Source: Chloracidobacterium sp. (GTDB lineage Bacteria; Acidobacteriota; Blastocatellia; Pyrinomonadales; Pyrinomonadaceae). Taken from it: a stretch of 64,000 bases of DNA. The notes beneath the pieces are model-generated. The model had not been told where the DNA came from. It saw only the letters and a program-made list of their open reading frames with translations, and did not search any database. This document shows positions 45,860 through 54,858 of the stretch, piece after piece. The DNA is taken from contig JADJWP010000002.1 in NCBI GenBank assembly GCA_016716305.1, forward strand, positions 496,001 to 560,000. Reading direction: 5' to 3'. Made by a program: the position numbers and the translations under genes. The number at the start of each line of letters is the position of its first letter. Within the stretch, counting starts at the first letter, position 1.

Positions 45860-46702
45860 ATGAAACAAACAACGCTTGCAAAACCGATCGAGATCTCCGG
45901 CGTTGGACTGCACACCGGCGTCGACGTTAACGTCACGCTCCGATCCGCGCCCGCGAATACTGGATACATCTTTGTTCGAACGGATCTCGACAACTTCGAG
46001 ATCCCGGCATCGGTCGAGTACGTTGGACATTGCAGTTACGCGACCACGCTCGTCCGAAAGGGCGTCGTGCTTTCGACCTGTGAACATCTTTTGTCGGCAT
46101 TGCGCGGCTCAGGAATAGATAATTGCTTTGTAGAGCTCGATAACATCGAAATACCGATCCTGGACGGCTCTAGCGAAAATTTCATAGATTTGATCAGGAA
46201 TGCAGGCATCGTTGAGCAGGACGCCCCGCGTCGCTTCCTTAAGGTGCTAGAGAGAGTCGATTACGAGCACAGCGACCGCAAGATGTCTATCGAACCGTCA
46301 GACCATTTCGAGATCGAATGCGTGATCGATTTTCAACATCCTTTCATCAACCGTCAGAAATTTACGTTCGTGGCGAATAACGGTTCCTATGGCCGCGAGA
46401 TCGCGTCGGCGCGAACATTCGGGTTCGCGCACGAGATCGAAATGCTGCGTAAGGCCAATCTAGCCCTCGGCGGTTCGCTCGAAAATGCCATTGTTCTTAC
46501 CCCAGATGGCATGCTGAACGAAACCCCGCTGCGCTTTGACGATGAATTCGTTCGGCACAAGATACTCGACATTATCGGAGACGTCGCACTTCTTGGCATT
46601 CCTGTCCTTGGCAAGATCACTGCCGAAAAAAGCGGTCACGCCGTCCATGCCGCGCTGATGAGCAAACTTTTGAAAACAGATGGCGCCTGGGAGATCATTT
46701 GA
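45860..46702 (+). CDS. lpxC: UDP-3-O-acyl-N-acetylglucosamine deacetylase
   Basis: Commits UDP-acyl-GlcNAc to lipid A synthesis, so the cell has an LPS-type outer membrane. The zinc ligands are in STCEHLLSAL and RHKILDIIGD, with the catalytic His in KSGHAVHAAL. The start region ISGVGLHTGVDVNVTLRSAP is typical. 280 residues is close to the usual length. It is a single gene with its own promoter region, divergent from the unknown-EVE pair. Confidence 0.96.
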   Translation: MKQTTLAKPIEISGVGLHTGVDVNVTLRSAPANTGYIFVRTDLDNFEIPASVEYVGHCSYATTLVRKGVVLSTCEHLLSALRGSGIDNCFVELDNIEIPILDGSSENFIDLIRNAGIVEQDAPRRFLKVLERVDYEHSDRKMSIEPSDHFEIECVIDFQHPFINRQKFTFVANNGSYGREIASARTFGFAHEIEMLRKANLALGGSLENAIVLTPDGMLNETPLRFDDEFVRHKILDIIGDVALLGIPVLGKITAEKSGHAVHAALMSKLLKTDGAWEII

Positions 46703-46707
46703 CTTCT

Positions 46708-47196
46708 TCAGTCGGTCACTTCATCGCTTTTCGACAGCCCGACCAACAAAACGACCGCGAAAAGGATCATCCACCCAAGGCGGATCAGACTTAGAAATTC
46801 CCAACGTGCAGCACGAGCCGTTAATCCAGGGTCCATCGTTGATAAATATTCCGACCGTGTCAAAGACATGAGTTCCGGGACAAAATACGTAAAGGTCACG
46901 GCAAGAACGATGATGTAGGCAACAATTGTTGCCATAACCGGGCTCCTGCGATCCGTACGCCAATTCAACAAAAGAGCAAGCAAAAGCAGTGAGATCGTGA
47001 CAGGATGAATCGGGATCCAGAAACGAGCAGGAACGATGGCGTACTCTCCCTGATACATCGCCAACGAAGCTGGGACGGCCGAAGTCCAAACCGGAACTAT
47101 CGCCGTATGTTCATATACTGCGCCTCCGATCACCACAACATAACTGATCGACGCAAAAACCAAGATCATTGTCCTCAAGAGTTTCATAGCGTGCAT
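46708..47196 (-). CDS. Small four-helix membrane protein
   Basis: About 162 residues with four hydrophobic segments: near residues 8-27, 60-78, 85-108 and 140-158 (SLIRLGWMILFAVVLLVGLS). The layout recalls DUF1772-type membrane proteins. No catalytic residues are visible. The start could be the ATG at 47196 or one three codons later. It begins 12 bases after the gnd stop, hence may be co-transcribed with it. Confidence 0.65.
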   Translation of the reverse strand: MHAMKLLRTMILVFASISYVVVIGGAVYEHTAIVPVWTSAVPASLAMYQGEYAIVPARFWIPIHPVTISLLLLALLLNWRTDRRSPVMATIVAYIIVLAVTFTYFVPELMSLTRSEYLSTMDPGLTARAARWEFLSLIRLGWMILFAVVLLVGLSKSDEVTD

Positions 47197-47208
47197 TTCG
47201 GACCACAA

Positions 47209-48618
47209 TTACCAGTCATTCGTGTGAAACGTCCCTTCTTTATCAACCCGCTTGTAAGAGTGTGCTCCGAAAAAATCGCGTTGAGCCTGAATTAGGCTCG
47301 CAGGCAGCCGTTCGCTCGAAAGAGCTTCGAGATAATTGAGCGATGAGGCCGCAGCCATGCAAGGGATACCCAAAGATGAAGTCAAACGAACAAACTCGGA
47401 CAGTTTCTTGTATTCCCGTTGGATCACCGGCAGCGAACTGGGAGCAAAAAGAAGATTCGAGAGGTTCGGGTCGTCAGCAAAAGCGACGCGAATTTCCTCG
47501 AGCATCGAGGCTCGAATGATGCATCCACCCCGCCAGATCTTGGAGATCTCTGCCATGTCGAGGTTATATCCTTTTTCATGCGAAGCGGTACTGAGCAGCG
47601 ACATGCCTTGAGCAAAGGCCGTTAGAAAGCCGAGGCGAAGGGTTGCTCGCGCAAATTCAACGGCTTCTTTCGGCCTCGCATCTGCGGTTTTAACCGGCTT
47701 TGAGATTTTCCACGCCTCGGCTGCTGCCGCACGCTCAGCTTTCAGGGCCGAGATCTGCCGCATCGATACTGCAGAATCTATCGTCGGGATCGGCACCCCG
47801 AGGTCCATCGCCGTCTGTGAGGTCCATTTTCCGGTTCCTTTCTGCCCGGCGGTATCAAGGATCATCGAAACCAGCGAATTGCCCGTCTCATCGTCTTTCT
47901 TCTTAAGAACCGAGGCGGTGATCTCGATGAGAAAGGAACTCAGGTCGCCTTCGCTCCACTCTGCGAAGATTCCGGCTATCTCATCATCGGTCATCGCGTT
48001 GCCGCGAATGAACAGATCGTAAACCTCAGCAATTAGCTGCATCATTGCGTATTCAATACCGTTGTGGACCATCTTAACGAAATGCCCGGCCGAACCATTT
48101 CCAACATGAGCTGCGCAGGGCTCGCCGTTGACCTTTGCTGATGCCGCCTCGAATATTGCACGCACGCGGTCGTATACCTCAGGCTTGCCGCCGACCATGA
48201 TGCTAGCCCCATTGCGCGCCCCTTCCTCGCCGCCGGAAACGCCAACGCCCATGAATTCAAAGCCTTTCTCGTTAAGTCGAGTTTCTCGACGTTCGGTATC
48301 AGAGAAATGCGAATTCCCTCCGTCTACGACAACGTCGCCTGAATTGAGATGGGGAATTAGGTCTTCGATCACAGAATCAACGATCGGCCCGGCCGGGACG
48401 AGCAGCATTAGCTTTCGCGGTGTTTCGAGCGATGCCAGAAACTCCGGCAGATCCGCCGCTGCGTGGATATTTAACGACGATCCCTCGCTGAGCAGCATGT
48501 CGCGTTTGGCTGGGTCGATGTCGTAACCGGCACAAGTAACTCCCTGCTCAGCGACATTGAGCAAGAAGTTGCGGCCCATCGTGCCGAGTCCTATCATTCC
48601 GAATTCAGGTTTATTCAT
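47209..48618 (-). CDS. gndA: 6-phosphogluconate dehydrogenase, decarboxylating
   Basis: Oxidises 6-phosphogluconate to ribulose 5-phosphate with NADP. Present are the nucleotide motif GLGTMGRNFLLNVAEQG, DGGNSHF, GVSGGEEGARNG, the catalytic Lys in GHFVKMVHNGIEYAMMQ, and the C-terminal KRVDKEGTFHTNDW. 469 residues is the long, dimeric form. The product is the substrate of Rpe (22037), so both belong to the pentose phosphate pathway, though the genes lie far apart. No glucose 6-phosphate dehydrogenase is in the window. Confidence 0.97.
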   Translation of the reverse strand: MNKPEFGMIGLGTMGRNFLLNVAEQGVTCAGYDIDPAKRDMLLSEGSSLNIHAAADLPEFLASLETPRKLMLLVPAGPIVDSVIEDLIPHLNSGDVVVDGGNSHFSDTERRETRLNEKGFEFMGVGVSGGEEGARNGASIMVGGKPEVYDRVRAIFEAASAKVNGEPCAAHVGNGSAGHFVKMVHNGIEYAMMQLIAEVYDLFIRGNAMTDDEIAGIFAEWSEGDLSSFLIEITASVLKKKDDETGNSLVSMILDTAGQKGTGKWTSQTAMDLGVPIPTIDSAVSMRQISALKAERAAAAEAWKISKPVKTADARPKEAVEFARATLRLGFLTAFAQGMSLLSTASHEKGYNLDMAEISKIWRGGCIIRASMLEEIRVAFADDPNLSNLLFAPSSLPVIQREYKKLSEFVRLTSSLGIPCMAAASSLNYLEALSSERLPASLIQAQRDFFGAHSYKRVDKEGTFHTNDW

Positions 48619-48666
48619 TGCCTTCAGTGACCTAAGTGCTTGAGGTAAGCTTGCTTCAGAGTCTTT

Positions 48667-48963
48667 TCAATTTTGCCACGAAGTGCAAGTGCCATAAGCT
48701 TTCGCCTTTAAGGCCCTCATAACGTCGTTCGCGCACTCACTGCACAGGTAAAGCTATTAAGAATCCATGCACCCGAAAGATGAAGCATTGAGCGAGAGGG
48801 CATACTTATTCTTAAACTTCAGGACATTTATCACACCCCCGCAACCTGTGCAACCGTTGACATCATGAAGCCATCGGGATCGGATCGCTGGCCCGAATTG
48901 CATTTTAGCCTGCTGGAAGATCAATTCAAGAAGCTCGGCGATCTCTTTGTCATTCTTAGACAC
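48667..48963 (-). pseudogene. Frameshifted zinc-ribbon-type small protein
   Basis: The frame from the ATG at 48963 codes for 68 residues with one CxxC (NGCTGCGG) and stops early at 48757. Reading on, the next frame gives RVHGFLIA directly after the phase change. The third frame then gives YLCSECANDVMRALKAKAYG to a stop at 48667. The second CxxC of a two-CxxC zinc site thus survives only if two frameshifts are corrected. This fits a decaying gene (or two sequencing errors). No named family; the first part begins like many small cytoplasmic helical proteins. Confidence 0.6.
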
Positions 48964-49050
48964 AAGATTAAATAAAAAAGAGCGCTGCCTGCAGAAAAGG
49001 ACCCGCGCTTGCCCCTTTCGGGAGTCAACTATAAACTTCGTTCAGGAATT

Positions 49051-49986
49051 ATGCTATCACTGAAAGAAGTCATTCGCCCGACGACATTCATTGTTTCGTC
49101 AAAGCTCCGAGACCGACTTGGACTCGATATTACGATCGCGACCGAATCCTTCCAGCACACCGGAAGCTTCAAGTTCCGGGCCGCCTACAACCTCGCGGCC
49201 AATGTCGAGAACAATGCGTTGTTAACAGCATCTTCGGGTAACTTTGGGCAGGCTCTCGCCTACGCATGCAGGCTAATGGGCAAGAAATGCACCGTCGTGA
49301 TGCCGCAGACGTCAGCTCAGGTCAAGATAGATGCTGTCCGAGGATTTGGCGCCACGGTCGATCTGATAGACACGACGAAGGTCGCGCGAAAGAAACGGGT
49401 TTCTCAACTCGCAGAACAGATACCGGATGCCTATTTGGCTAGCGCTTACGATGACAAATTGGTCATCGAGGGCAATGCCACACTCGGTGATGAACTTTCA
49501 GGAAACGGCTTTGATACGATCATCGTGCCTGTCGGCGGAGGCGGACTGATCGCGGGCATCGTACAAGGGCTATGCCGGAACGGCGATTCCGCCACGGTCT
49601 TTGGCGCGGAGCCCCTGTTAGGCAACGATGCGGCCAGATCATTTCGCGCCGGGAAGATCATCCCGAACGAATCAGAGCCGGAGACGATCGCTGATGGTGC
49701 CCGTACAGTGTCAATCGGTGATCTGAACTGGCCGATAATCCGCGATGGAGTAAAGGGCTTTATTGAAGTTCCTGAAACTGCGATCAGCGAAGCGGTCAGA
49801 CATTATTTTGAATTAGCAAACTTAAAATCAGAGCCGACTGGAGCTTTGTCGCTAGGGGCGCTGCTCATCGATCCTCAACGATTCGTCGGAAAAAGGGTCT
49901 GCGTTATCGTCAGTGGTGGCAACGTAGACACTGAGCTCTACACCAAAATAATTGACCGATCAGCGAACGCCTCTTTTGTCAAATAA
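49051..49986 (+). CDS. Threonine/serine dehydratase-family PLP enzyme
   Basis: Fold-type II PLP enzyme, 311 residues. HTGSFKFRAAYNLA carries the PLP lysine. SSGNFGQALAYA is the substrate loop, and VPVGGGGLIAGI binds the PLP phosphate. The length matches catabolic threonine dehydratase or serine racemase without the ACT regulatory domain. The ATG at 49051 has an AGGA site and is preferred to an upstream in-frame ATG. It overlaps the convergent secreted gene by 27 bases. Confidence 0.9.
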   Translation: MLSLKEVIRPTTFIVSSKLRDRLGLDITIATESFQHTGSFKFRAAYNLAANVENNALLTASSGNFGQALAYACRLMGKKCTVVMPQTSAQVKIDAVRGFGATVDLIDTTKVARKKRVSQLAEQIPDAYLASAYDDKLVIEGNATLGDELSGNGFDTIIVPVGGGGLIAGIVQGLCRNGDSATVFGAEPLLGNDAARSFRAGKIIPNESEPETIADGARTVSIGDLNWPIIRDGVKGFIEVPETAISEAVRHYFELANLKSEPTGALSLGALLIDPQRFVGKRVCVIVSGGNVDTELYTKIIDRSANASFVK

Positions 49987-50661
49987 ACGGCGGTAAACGC
50001 CAGAAAATGTCACGTTCATGCCGCCGCACTGCAAGTTGTCAGCAACGACGAGAAAGCCGCCCACAAGGCGCATCGTAGCTCTGCAATCGAACTCGTCCTC
50101 ACCATCTGAGAAAAGAAGCGATCCGTTTCGCGGTTCGACGCGACCGTCGAGTTCGCCAACATGGACATTGTCACCGACGCCCTTCCAAACCGCGCTTCCG
50201 GTCACGTTCAGCCAGCCAGCTAGTTTGTTATTGGTAAAGTTGATGGTGTTTTCGCCATACGTCCACTCGCCAAGCCATGCCGTAAGGCCGACTTTCGCAA
50301 CAGAGGCCTCGATAGTGAGATCTTCGCTTCGCATCCAGCCAACCGTAGGAGAACCCTTGGCCGGTGTGTACCATACGCACATCGAATTCCCGCGCACACG
50401 GTTCGCCACCACCTTGTCGCCCGGGATCAAATAGGTTTTAAGGCGGCAGCCGGCCGATTCCGGACATTTTTGGCTTTCCGAATCGTCAGAATAAAAGTAC
50501 TTGCGACTTCCCTTGGCCCCTTCGACGGTTGCGATCTTAAAATCATCGGAGTCACGCGTAAAGAACCCCTCGCGACACCAGTTTTCCGGATTACCTGACA
50601 ATTGTCCGAGGGTCGCCGACGAAAAGCTCACGAGTGCGATCGAAATCAAGACGAACTTCAT
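49960..50661 (-). CDS. Secreted protein with SH3-like segment
   Basis: Signal peptide at residues 1-19 (VLISIALVSFSSATLGQ). Around residues 80-115, GDKVVANRVRGNSMCVWY and then GWMRSEDLTIE look like a bacterial SH3 (cell-wall binding) module. The C-terminal half (WLGEWTYGENTINFTNN ...) is a beta-rich region with several cysteines, likely a lipocalin-like or lysozyme-inhibitor-like fold. The function is unknown. It follows gspE by three bases on the same strand, so may be at the end of that operon. Confidence 0.65.
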   Translation of the reverse strand: MKFVLISIALVSFSSATLGQLSGNPENWCREGFFTRDSDDFKIATVEGAKGSRKYFYSDDSESQKCPESAGCRLKTYLIPGDKVVANRVRGNSMCVWYTPAKGSPTVGWMRSEDLTIEASVAKVGLTAWLGEWTYGENTINFTNNKLAGWLNVTGSAVWKGVGDNVHVGELDGRVEPRNGSLLFSDGEDEFDCRATMRLVGGFLVVADNLQCGGMNVTFSGVYRRLFDKRGVR

Positions 50662-50664
50662 AGG

Positions 50665-52344
50665 TTATCTGACCTCTTCAACAAATGTTACGCGGTTGAT
50701 CTCGTGCAAAGTCGTATGCCCGCCAAAGACCTTTTTTACGGCCGATTCGCGAAGGCTCGAAAGCCCTTCTTTTTCAGCCTGTCGACGGATCTCTGATCCT
50801 GGCCGTCTTTCAATTATCATTTCTCTGATGGCATCCGACATATCCAGAAGTTCATGGATCGCAGTTCGACCGCGATAACCGGTATGATTACAAGCGTCAC
50901 AACCGACGTTACGGAATAAGACGCGATCCGAATGCTCTTCCGGACGCAAGCCCGATTCGAGAAGCTCTTGTTCCGTCGGCTCAAACGGCCGCTTACAGGT
51001 CGCACAAAGCAATCGGACGAGACGCTGAGCGAGTACACAGTTGAGCGACGACACGAAATTGTAGGGCTCGACACCCATATTGAGAAATCGACCGATCACA
51101 TCGATAACGTTATTTGCGTGAACTGTTGTGAAAACGAGATGCCCGGTCAATGCCGACTGAATAGCGATCTGTGCTGTCTCTTCATCGCGTATCTCGCCGA
51201 CCATGATCTTGTCCGGGTCGTGACGCAATATCGAACGAAGTCCACGTGCGAACGTGAGCCCTTTCTTTTCGTTCACCGGTATTTGCATTATTCCCTGCAA
51301 CTGATACTCGACCGGGTCTTCGATCGTGATTATCTTGTCCTCGTCGTTTCTGATCTCGTTCAGTGCACCGTAGAGCGTCGTCGTTTTACCTGAGCCGGTC
51401 GGGCCGGTGACCAGGACCATACCGTAAGGTTCTTTGATGTAGATGCGAAACCTTCGAAGGTCGTCTTCATCGAACCCGACGACATCGAGGCTTAGATTCT
51501 TGAATTCCTCCGAGATCTGCTCCTTATCCAGAATACGAATTACGCAGTTCTCGCCGAAGGCCGAGGGCAGTATCGAAACACGAAAATCGACAGTCCGGCC
51601 TTTATATCTAACGCGGAACCGACCGTCCTGCGGTATTCGGCGTTCGGCAATATCAAGCTCGGACATCACCTTGATTCTCGATATAAGGGTCTGGTGATAG
51701 GCCATATCGATCGGGTCGACCTTGGCATAGAGTGCACCGTCGATCCTGAACTTGACCCGAACATCGCGGTCGCCTGCTTCGATATGAATGTCCGATGCTC
51801 TCGACTCCATCGCGTTGTAAACAATGGTGTCGACGAGTTTGATGATCGGCGACATATCGGCGTCAGTTGCAAGACGATCTAGGTCAAGAACTTCCTCGCC
51901 ATGTTCCGTCTCTTTTACAAGTGATATCTTGAATCCGGATGCAGCTTCCTGAAGAACACGCTGTGTCGCATCGCCTTTCTTCAACACAACATCGATCGCT
52001 CCCTGAGTCGCGATGTACGGGACGATGCGAACATTCAGCGCATTCTCCATTTCATCGAGACGTTCGAGATTGGTCGGGTCGGCCATAGCCGCATGCAGGT
52101 TGCGGCCGTCACGCTTCAGCGGCACGAAATGATTCCGAAGCATCATTTCGACCGGTATCTTCGCAAGCTCTTCGTAATCGATGGGCGAAGGCTGATCGGG
52201 TGGCAGAAGATCAATGTATGGAAGTCTATAGCGTTTCGCGAGTTGTTTAGCCTCGACAACCTCGGGCGGCTCATTTTCCAGGAAATCGGATAATTCGATC
52301 TTAGGCGACGAAGTATTCGTGATTGTTTCAGTTTGCTGGTTCAT
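50665..52344 (-). CDS. gspE: GspE/PilB-type secretion or pilus assembly ATPase
   Basis: Hexameric ATPase that powers pilin or pseudopilin assembly at the inner membrane. The N-terminal domain (about residues 10-150) is the MshEN/T2SSE-N type, seen as AKQLAKRYRLPYIDL. The catalytic domain has GPTGSGKTTTLYGALNEI (Walker A), then HDPDKIMVGEIRDEETAQIA (Walker B region) and TGHLVFTTVHANN. The zinc-binding cysteines are in LLCATCKRPF and GCDACNHTGYRGR. It is 18 bases downstream of gspF. PilT, pilin and secretin genes are not in the window. Confidence 0.95.
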   Translation of the reverse strand: MNQQTETITNTSSPKIELSDFLENEPPEVVEAKQLAKRYRLPYIDLLPPDQPSPIDYEELAKIPVEMMLRNHFVPLKRDGRNLHAAMADPTNLERLDEMENALNVRIVPYIATQGAIDVVLKKGDATQRVLQEAASGFKISLVKETEHGEEVLDLDRLATDADMSPIIKLVDTIVYNAMESRASDIHIEAGDRDVRVKFRIDGALYAKVDPIDMAYHQTLISRIKVMSELDIAERRIPQDGRFRVRYKGRTVDFRVSILPSAFGENCVIRILDKEQISEEFKNLSLDVVGFDEDDLRRFRIYIKEPYGMVLVTGPTGSGKTTTLYGALNEIRNDEDKIITIEDPVEYQLQGIMQIPVNEKKGLTFARGLRSILRHDPDKIMVGEIRDEETAQIAIQSALTGHLVFTTVHANNVIDVIGRFLNMGVEPYNFVSSLNCVLAQRLVRLLCATCKRPFEPTEQELLESGLRPEEHSDRVLFRNVGCDACNHTGYRGRTAIHELLDMSDAIREMIIERRPGSEIRRQAEKEGLSSLRESAVKKVFGGHTTLHEINRVTFVEEVR

Positions 52345-52362
52345 TTTGAATCAAAGGTAACT

Positions 52363-53601
52363 TCATCGACGGCCCCCGCTCGGCCCGGACGATATAGTGT
52401 CGATGATCGGAAGATATATGGCTAGCAGAATTACTACGACTACGATCGCCATGAAAACGAGGATCAGAGGTTCCATCAGGGTCGTGAGTTGCTCGAGTTT
52501 GACCTCCGCCTCACCATCGTAAAATGACGCGACTTCGTCGAGCATCTCCCGAAGGCTGCCGGAGCGTTCTCCTATGCCGATCATATCCAGGCCAAGCTCA
52601 GGGATCCAATTTGCTTGCTCCAACGCCGCTGTGAACCCGTAGCCCTCTCGTATCAGATGGTGGACAGATTGACTGCGGCGGCGAAGCTCAAGATTGTTGA
52701 TCGCCTGAGCCGCGATTTCCCAAGAATCCGGAACCGTAATGCCGCCTGACAACAATGTTGAGAGAGACCGCGCCAGTTGAGCTGTCGTCATCTGCCGTAT
52801 CAGCGTGCCTGCTATAGGTATCTTGAGCAGTAATCTGTGAAGCAACAGTCGCCCGCTTTCGGTCCGTAGCCAAACTACCAGCGACAATATTATGATAAGG
52901 ATCAACGGCAATAACCACCAAATATTTGCGGCCACAGCATTCGAGATCGCGAGTACGATGACTGTAACGGTCGGCAACCCACGATTCGCACTGAGTCCTT
53001 TGAACAGGTCCGACATCCTCGGAACTATGTAAAGCGTCAGAAACGCAACCATAAAACCCGACGCGGCAAGCAGAAACGCAGGGTAAGCAAGTGCGCCCCT
53101 GAGCTTTCGCGTCAGGTTCACATTTCGCCTCAGATAATCGACAAATCGAAGCAAAACGTCATCAAGGGCTCCGCTTTTTTCACCAGATAAGATCGATGCC
53201 GTATAGATCTTTGGAAATATTCCCTGAGCCTCAAATGCATCAGAAAGCGAAACACCGCTCTTGATCTTGTCCTCAACGCTTGCCAGTACTTCTCGCAGCG
53301 TTGCCGAAGCAGACCGGTTCTTCAGAAGTGAGATCGCCTGGAGGACCGGGATACCAGCACGCAGCAATGCGGAAAGCTGTTGGTTAAATAGTAAGAAGTC
53401 AGCTTGTCTGACCCTGGATTTCCCCCCGGATCGTCCAAATCGGAACGCCGACGCGATCCCTCCATCTGCTGGAGAAACAGTAAAGACCTTGTAGCCCTCA
53501 TGTTCCAACTGGATCTTTGCGTCAGCCGCACCGGACGCCTCGACTATCCGTGTAACTATCTCACCGGAAGGCGTTCCCATCCGGCAAATGAATTCAGACA
53601 T
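52363..53601 (-). CDS. gspF: GspF/PilC-type inner-membrane platform protein
   Basis: 412 residues with two T2SF domains (about residues 65-190 and 270-395) and three transmembrane segments: AFLLAASGFMVAFLTLYIVP, NIWWLLPLILIIILSLVVWL and LILVFMAIVVVVILLAIYLP. Family motifs QLSALLRAGIPVLQAISLL and IGERSGSLREMLDEVASFY are intact. It anchors the assembly ATPase and is followed by gspE in the same operon. The upstream 240 bases hold promoter signals pointing the other way. Confidence 0.94.
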   Translation of the reverse strand: MSEFICRMGTPSGEIVTRIVEASGAADAKIQLEHEGYKVFTVSPADGGIASAFRFGRSGGKSRVRQADFLLFNQQLSALLRAGIPVLQAISLLKNRSASATLREVLASVEDKIKSGVSLSDAFEAQGIFPKIYTASILSGEKSGALDDVLLRFVDYLRRNVNLTRKLRGALAYPAFLLAASGFMVAFLTLYIVPRMSDLFKGLSANRGLPTVTVIVLAISNAVAANIWWLLPLILIIILSLVVWLRTESGRLLLHRLLLKIPIAGTLIRQMTTAQLARSLSTLLSGGITVPDSWEIAAQAINNLELRRRSQSVHHLIREGYGFTAALEQANWIPELGLDMIGIGERSGSLREMLDEVASFYDGEAEVKLEQLTTLMEPLILVFMAIVVVVILLAIYLPIIDTISSGPSGGRR

Positions 53602-53787
53602 AAGAATAGATCATGCCCGTCCCAGGACGACGAGTTAGACTGCATTTAGACAAAGACACATGTTATGCAAAGGCAATAAGCCAATTCTATCACGCGTTTA
53701 TCACGAAAAGGTTGCAATGGAATCTGTGAGAAATGTGAATCCACCCGGAACAACCTTCCGAAACATAGTTACATCTTAAGAATTATC

Positions 53788-53816
53788 TTGCGGAAGTTGT
53801 AGCTGTTACCTAAAAT
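53788..53816 (+). promoter_or_regulatory. Predicted promoter of the VWFA gene pair
   Basis: TTGCGG, a 17-base spacer and TAAAAT, ending 28 bases before the VWFA gene start, which also has a CGGAG ribosome binding site. Confidence 0.5.
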
Positions 53817-53844
53817 AAAAGAGTTCTTATAAACGGAGATACCT

Positions 53845-54840
53845 ATGGGTCTGGCTGGTTTAGAGTTTCCGAACCGACACCTCGCATTGTCAGGTTTGAA
53901 AGCTGTTTTGATTTCGGCTGTCCTTTTTGTAGTTTCGATCTCTGCCCAGCAGCCCGAGGCGACACCGCCTATCGATGATGACCCGTCAAAACCCGTAACG
54001 ATCAAGACCGATCTTGTAACCTTAACACTGACCGTTACGGATCTCTATGGTCGTTACGTATCTGGTTTGACGCGAAGTGCCTTTACCGTCATCGATAACA
54101 ACAAGGAGCAGCAAGTCTCGTTTTTCAGCGATAGCGACGCCCCGGTCTCGGTCGGCATCCTTTTCGATGTCTCAGGCTCAATGAGCGGCGGCAAGATCGC
54201 GAAAGCGCGGACGGCGCTGCGCAGATTCATCAATTCGAGCCATCCGAACGACGAATACTTCCTGATCGCCTTCAACAGCCGAGCACAGTTGCTTCTCGAC
54301 AGAACCCGCGATGGTGATGCCGTCCTGCAGAAGCTCACTCTTGTGAACCCGCGACAGAACACCGCTCTTTACGATGCGGTTTATCTTGGCATTGAACGTG
54401 TGACGCGAGGTTCCCATCAGAAGAAAGCTCTTTTGATCATTAGTGATGGTCAGGACAATTCATCCCGTTATAACTTCAATGAGGTCAGACGACTAATGAA
54501 GGAGTCTGACGTTGTGACATACGGGGTTGGGATCGTTGACAGCGGTGACATTGTGAGTTCGATAGGAATGCAGGGACAAGCGTTTCTAGATGAACTTGCT
54601 GCTGTAACTGGCGGAAAATCGTTCTACCCGAATACCGCGATCGAAATGGACGAGATCTTCGAACGGATCGCCTTAGAGCTCCGTCACCAGTATTCGATCG
54701 GGTACACCCCCACCGATTTCGAGCCTGACGGAAAATGGAGAAAGGTGAGAGTTAAGGTCAAACCCCCAAGGGGATTACCGCGTCTAACCGTTCGAAGCCG
54801 CGAAGGCTATTACGCGACGCCGGCTTCGACTTATCGTTAA
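53845..54840 (+). CDS. VWFA-related secreted protein, copy 1
   Basis: 331 residues with a signal peptide (residues 12-33, VLISAVLFVVSISAQ). VTLTLTVTDLYGRYVSGLT opens the domain known as VWFA-related Acidobacterial. The metal-ion (MIDAS) site reads VGILFDVSGSMSGG (intact D-x-S-x-S). Then come LLIISDGQDNSSRYNF and a QYSIGYTP block near the end. It binds a protein or surface ligand in the envelope or outside. A second copy follows after 18 bases; the two are one transcript. This family is strongly expanded in Acidobacteria. Confidence 0.9.
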   Translation: MGLAGLEFPNRHLALSGLKAVLISAVLFVVSISAQQPEATPPIDDDPSKPVTIKTDLVTLTLTVTDLYGRYVSGLTRSAFTVIDNNKEQQVSFFSDSDAPVSVGILFDVSGSMSGGKIAKARTALRRFINSSHPNDEYFLIAFNSRAQLLLDRTRDGDAVLQKLTLVNPRQNTALYDAVYLGIERVTRGSHQKKALLIISDGQDNSSRYNFNEVRRLMKESDVVTYGVGIVDSGDIVSSIGMQGQAFLDELAAVTGGKSFYPNTAIEMDEIFERIALELRHQYSIGYTPTDFEPDGKWRKVRVKVKPPRGLPRLTVRSREGYYATPASTYR

Positions 54841-54858
54841 AGAGCTGGTTCAAACTGA

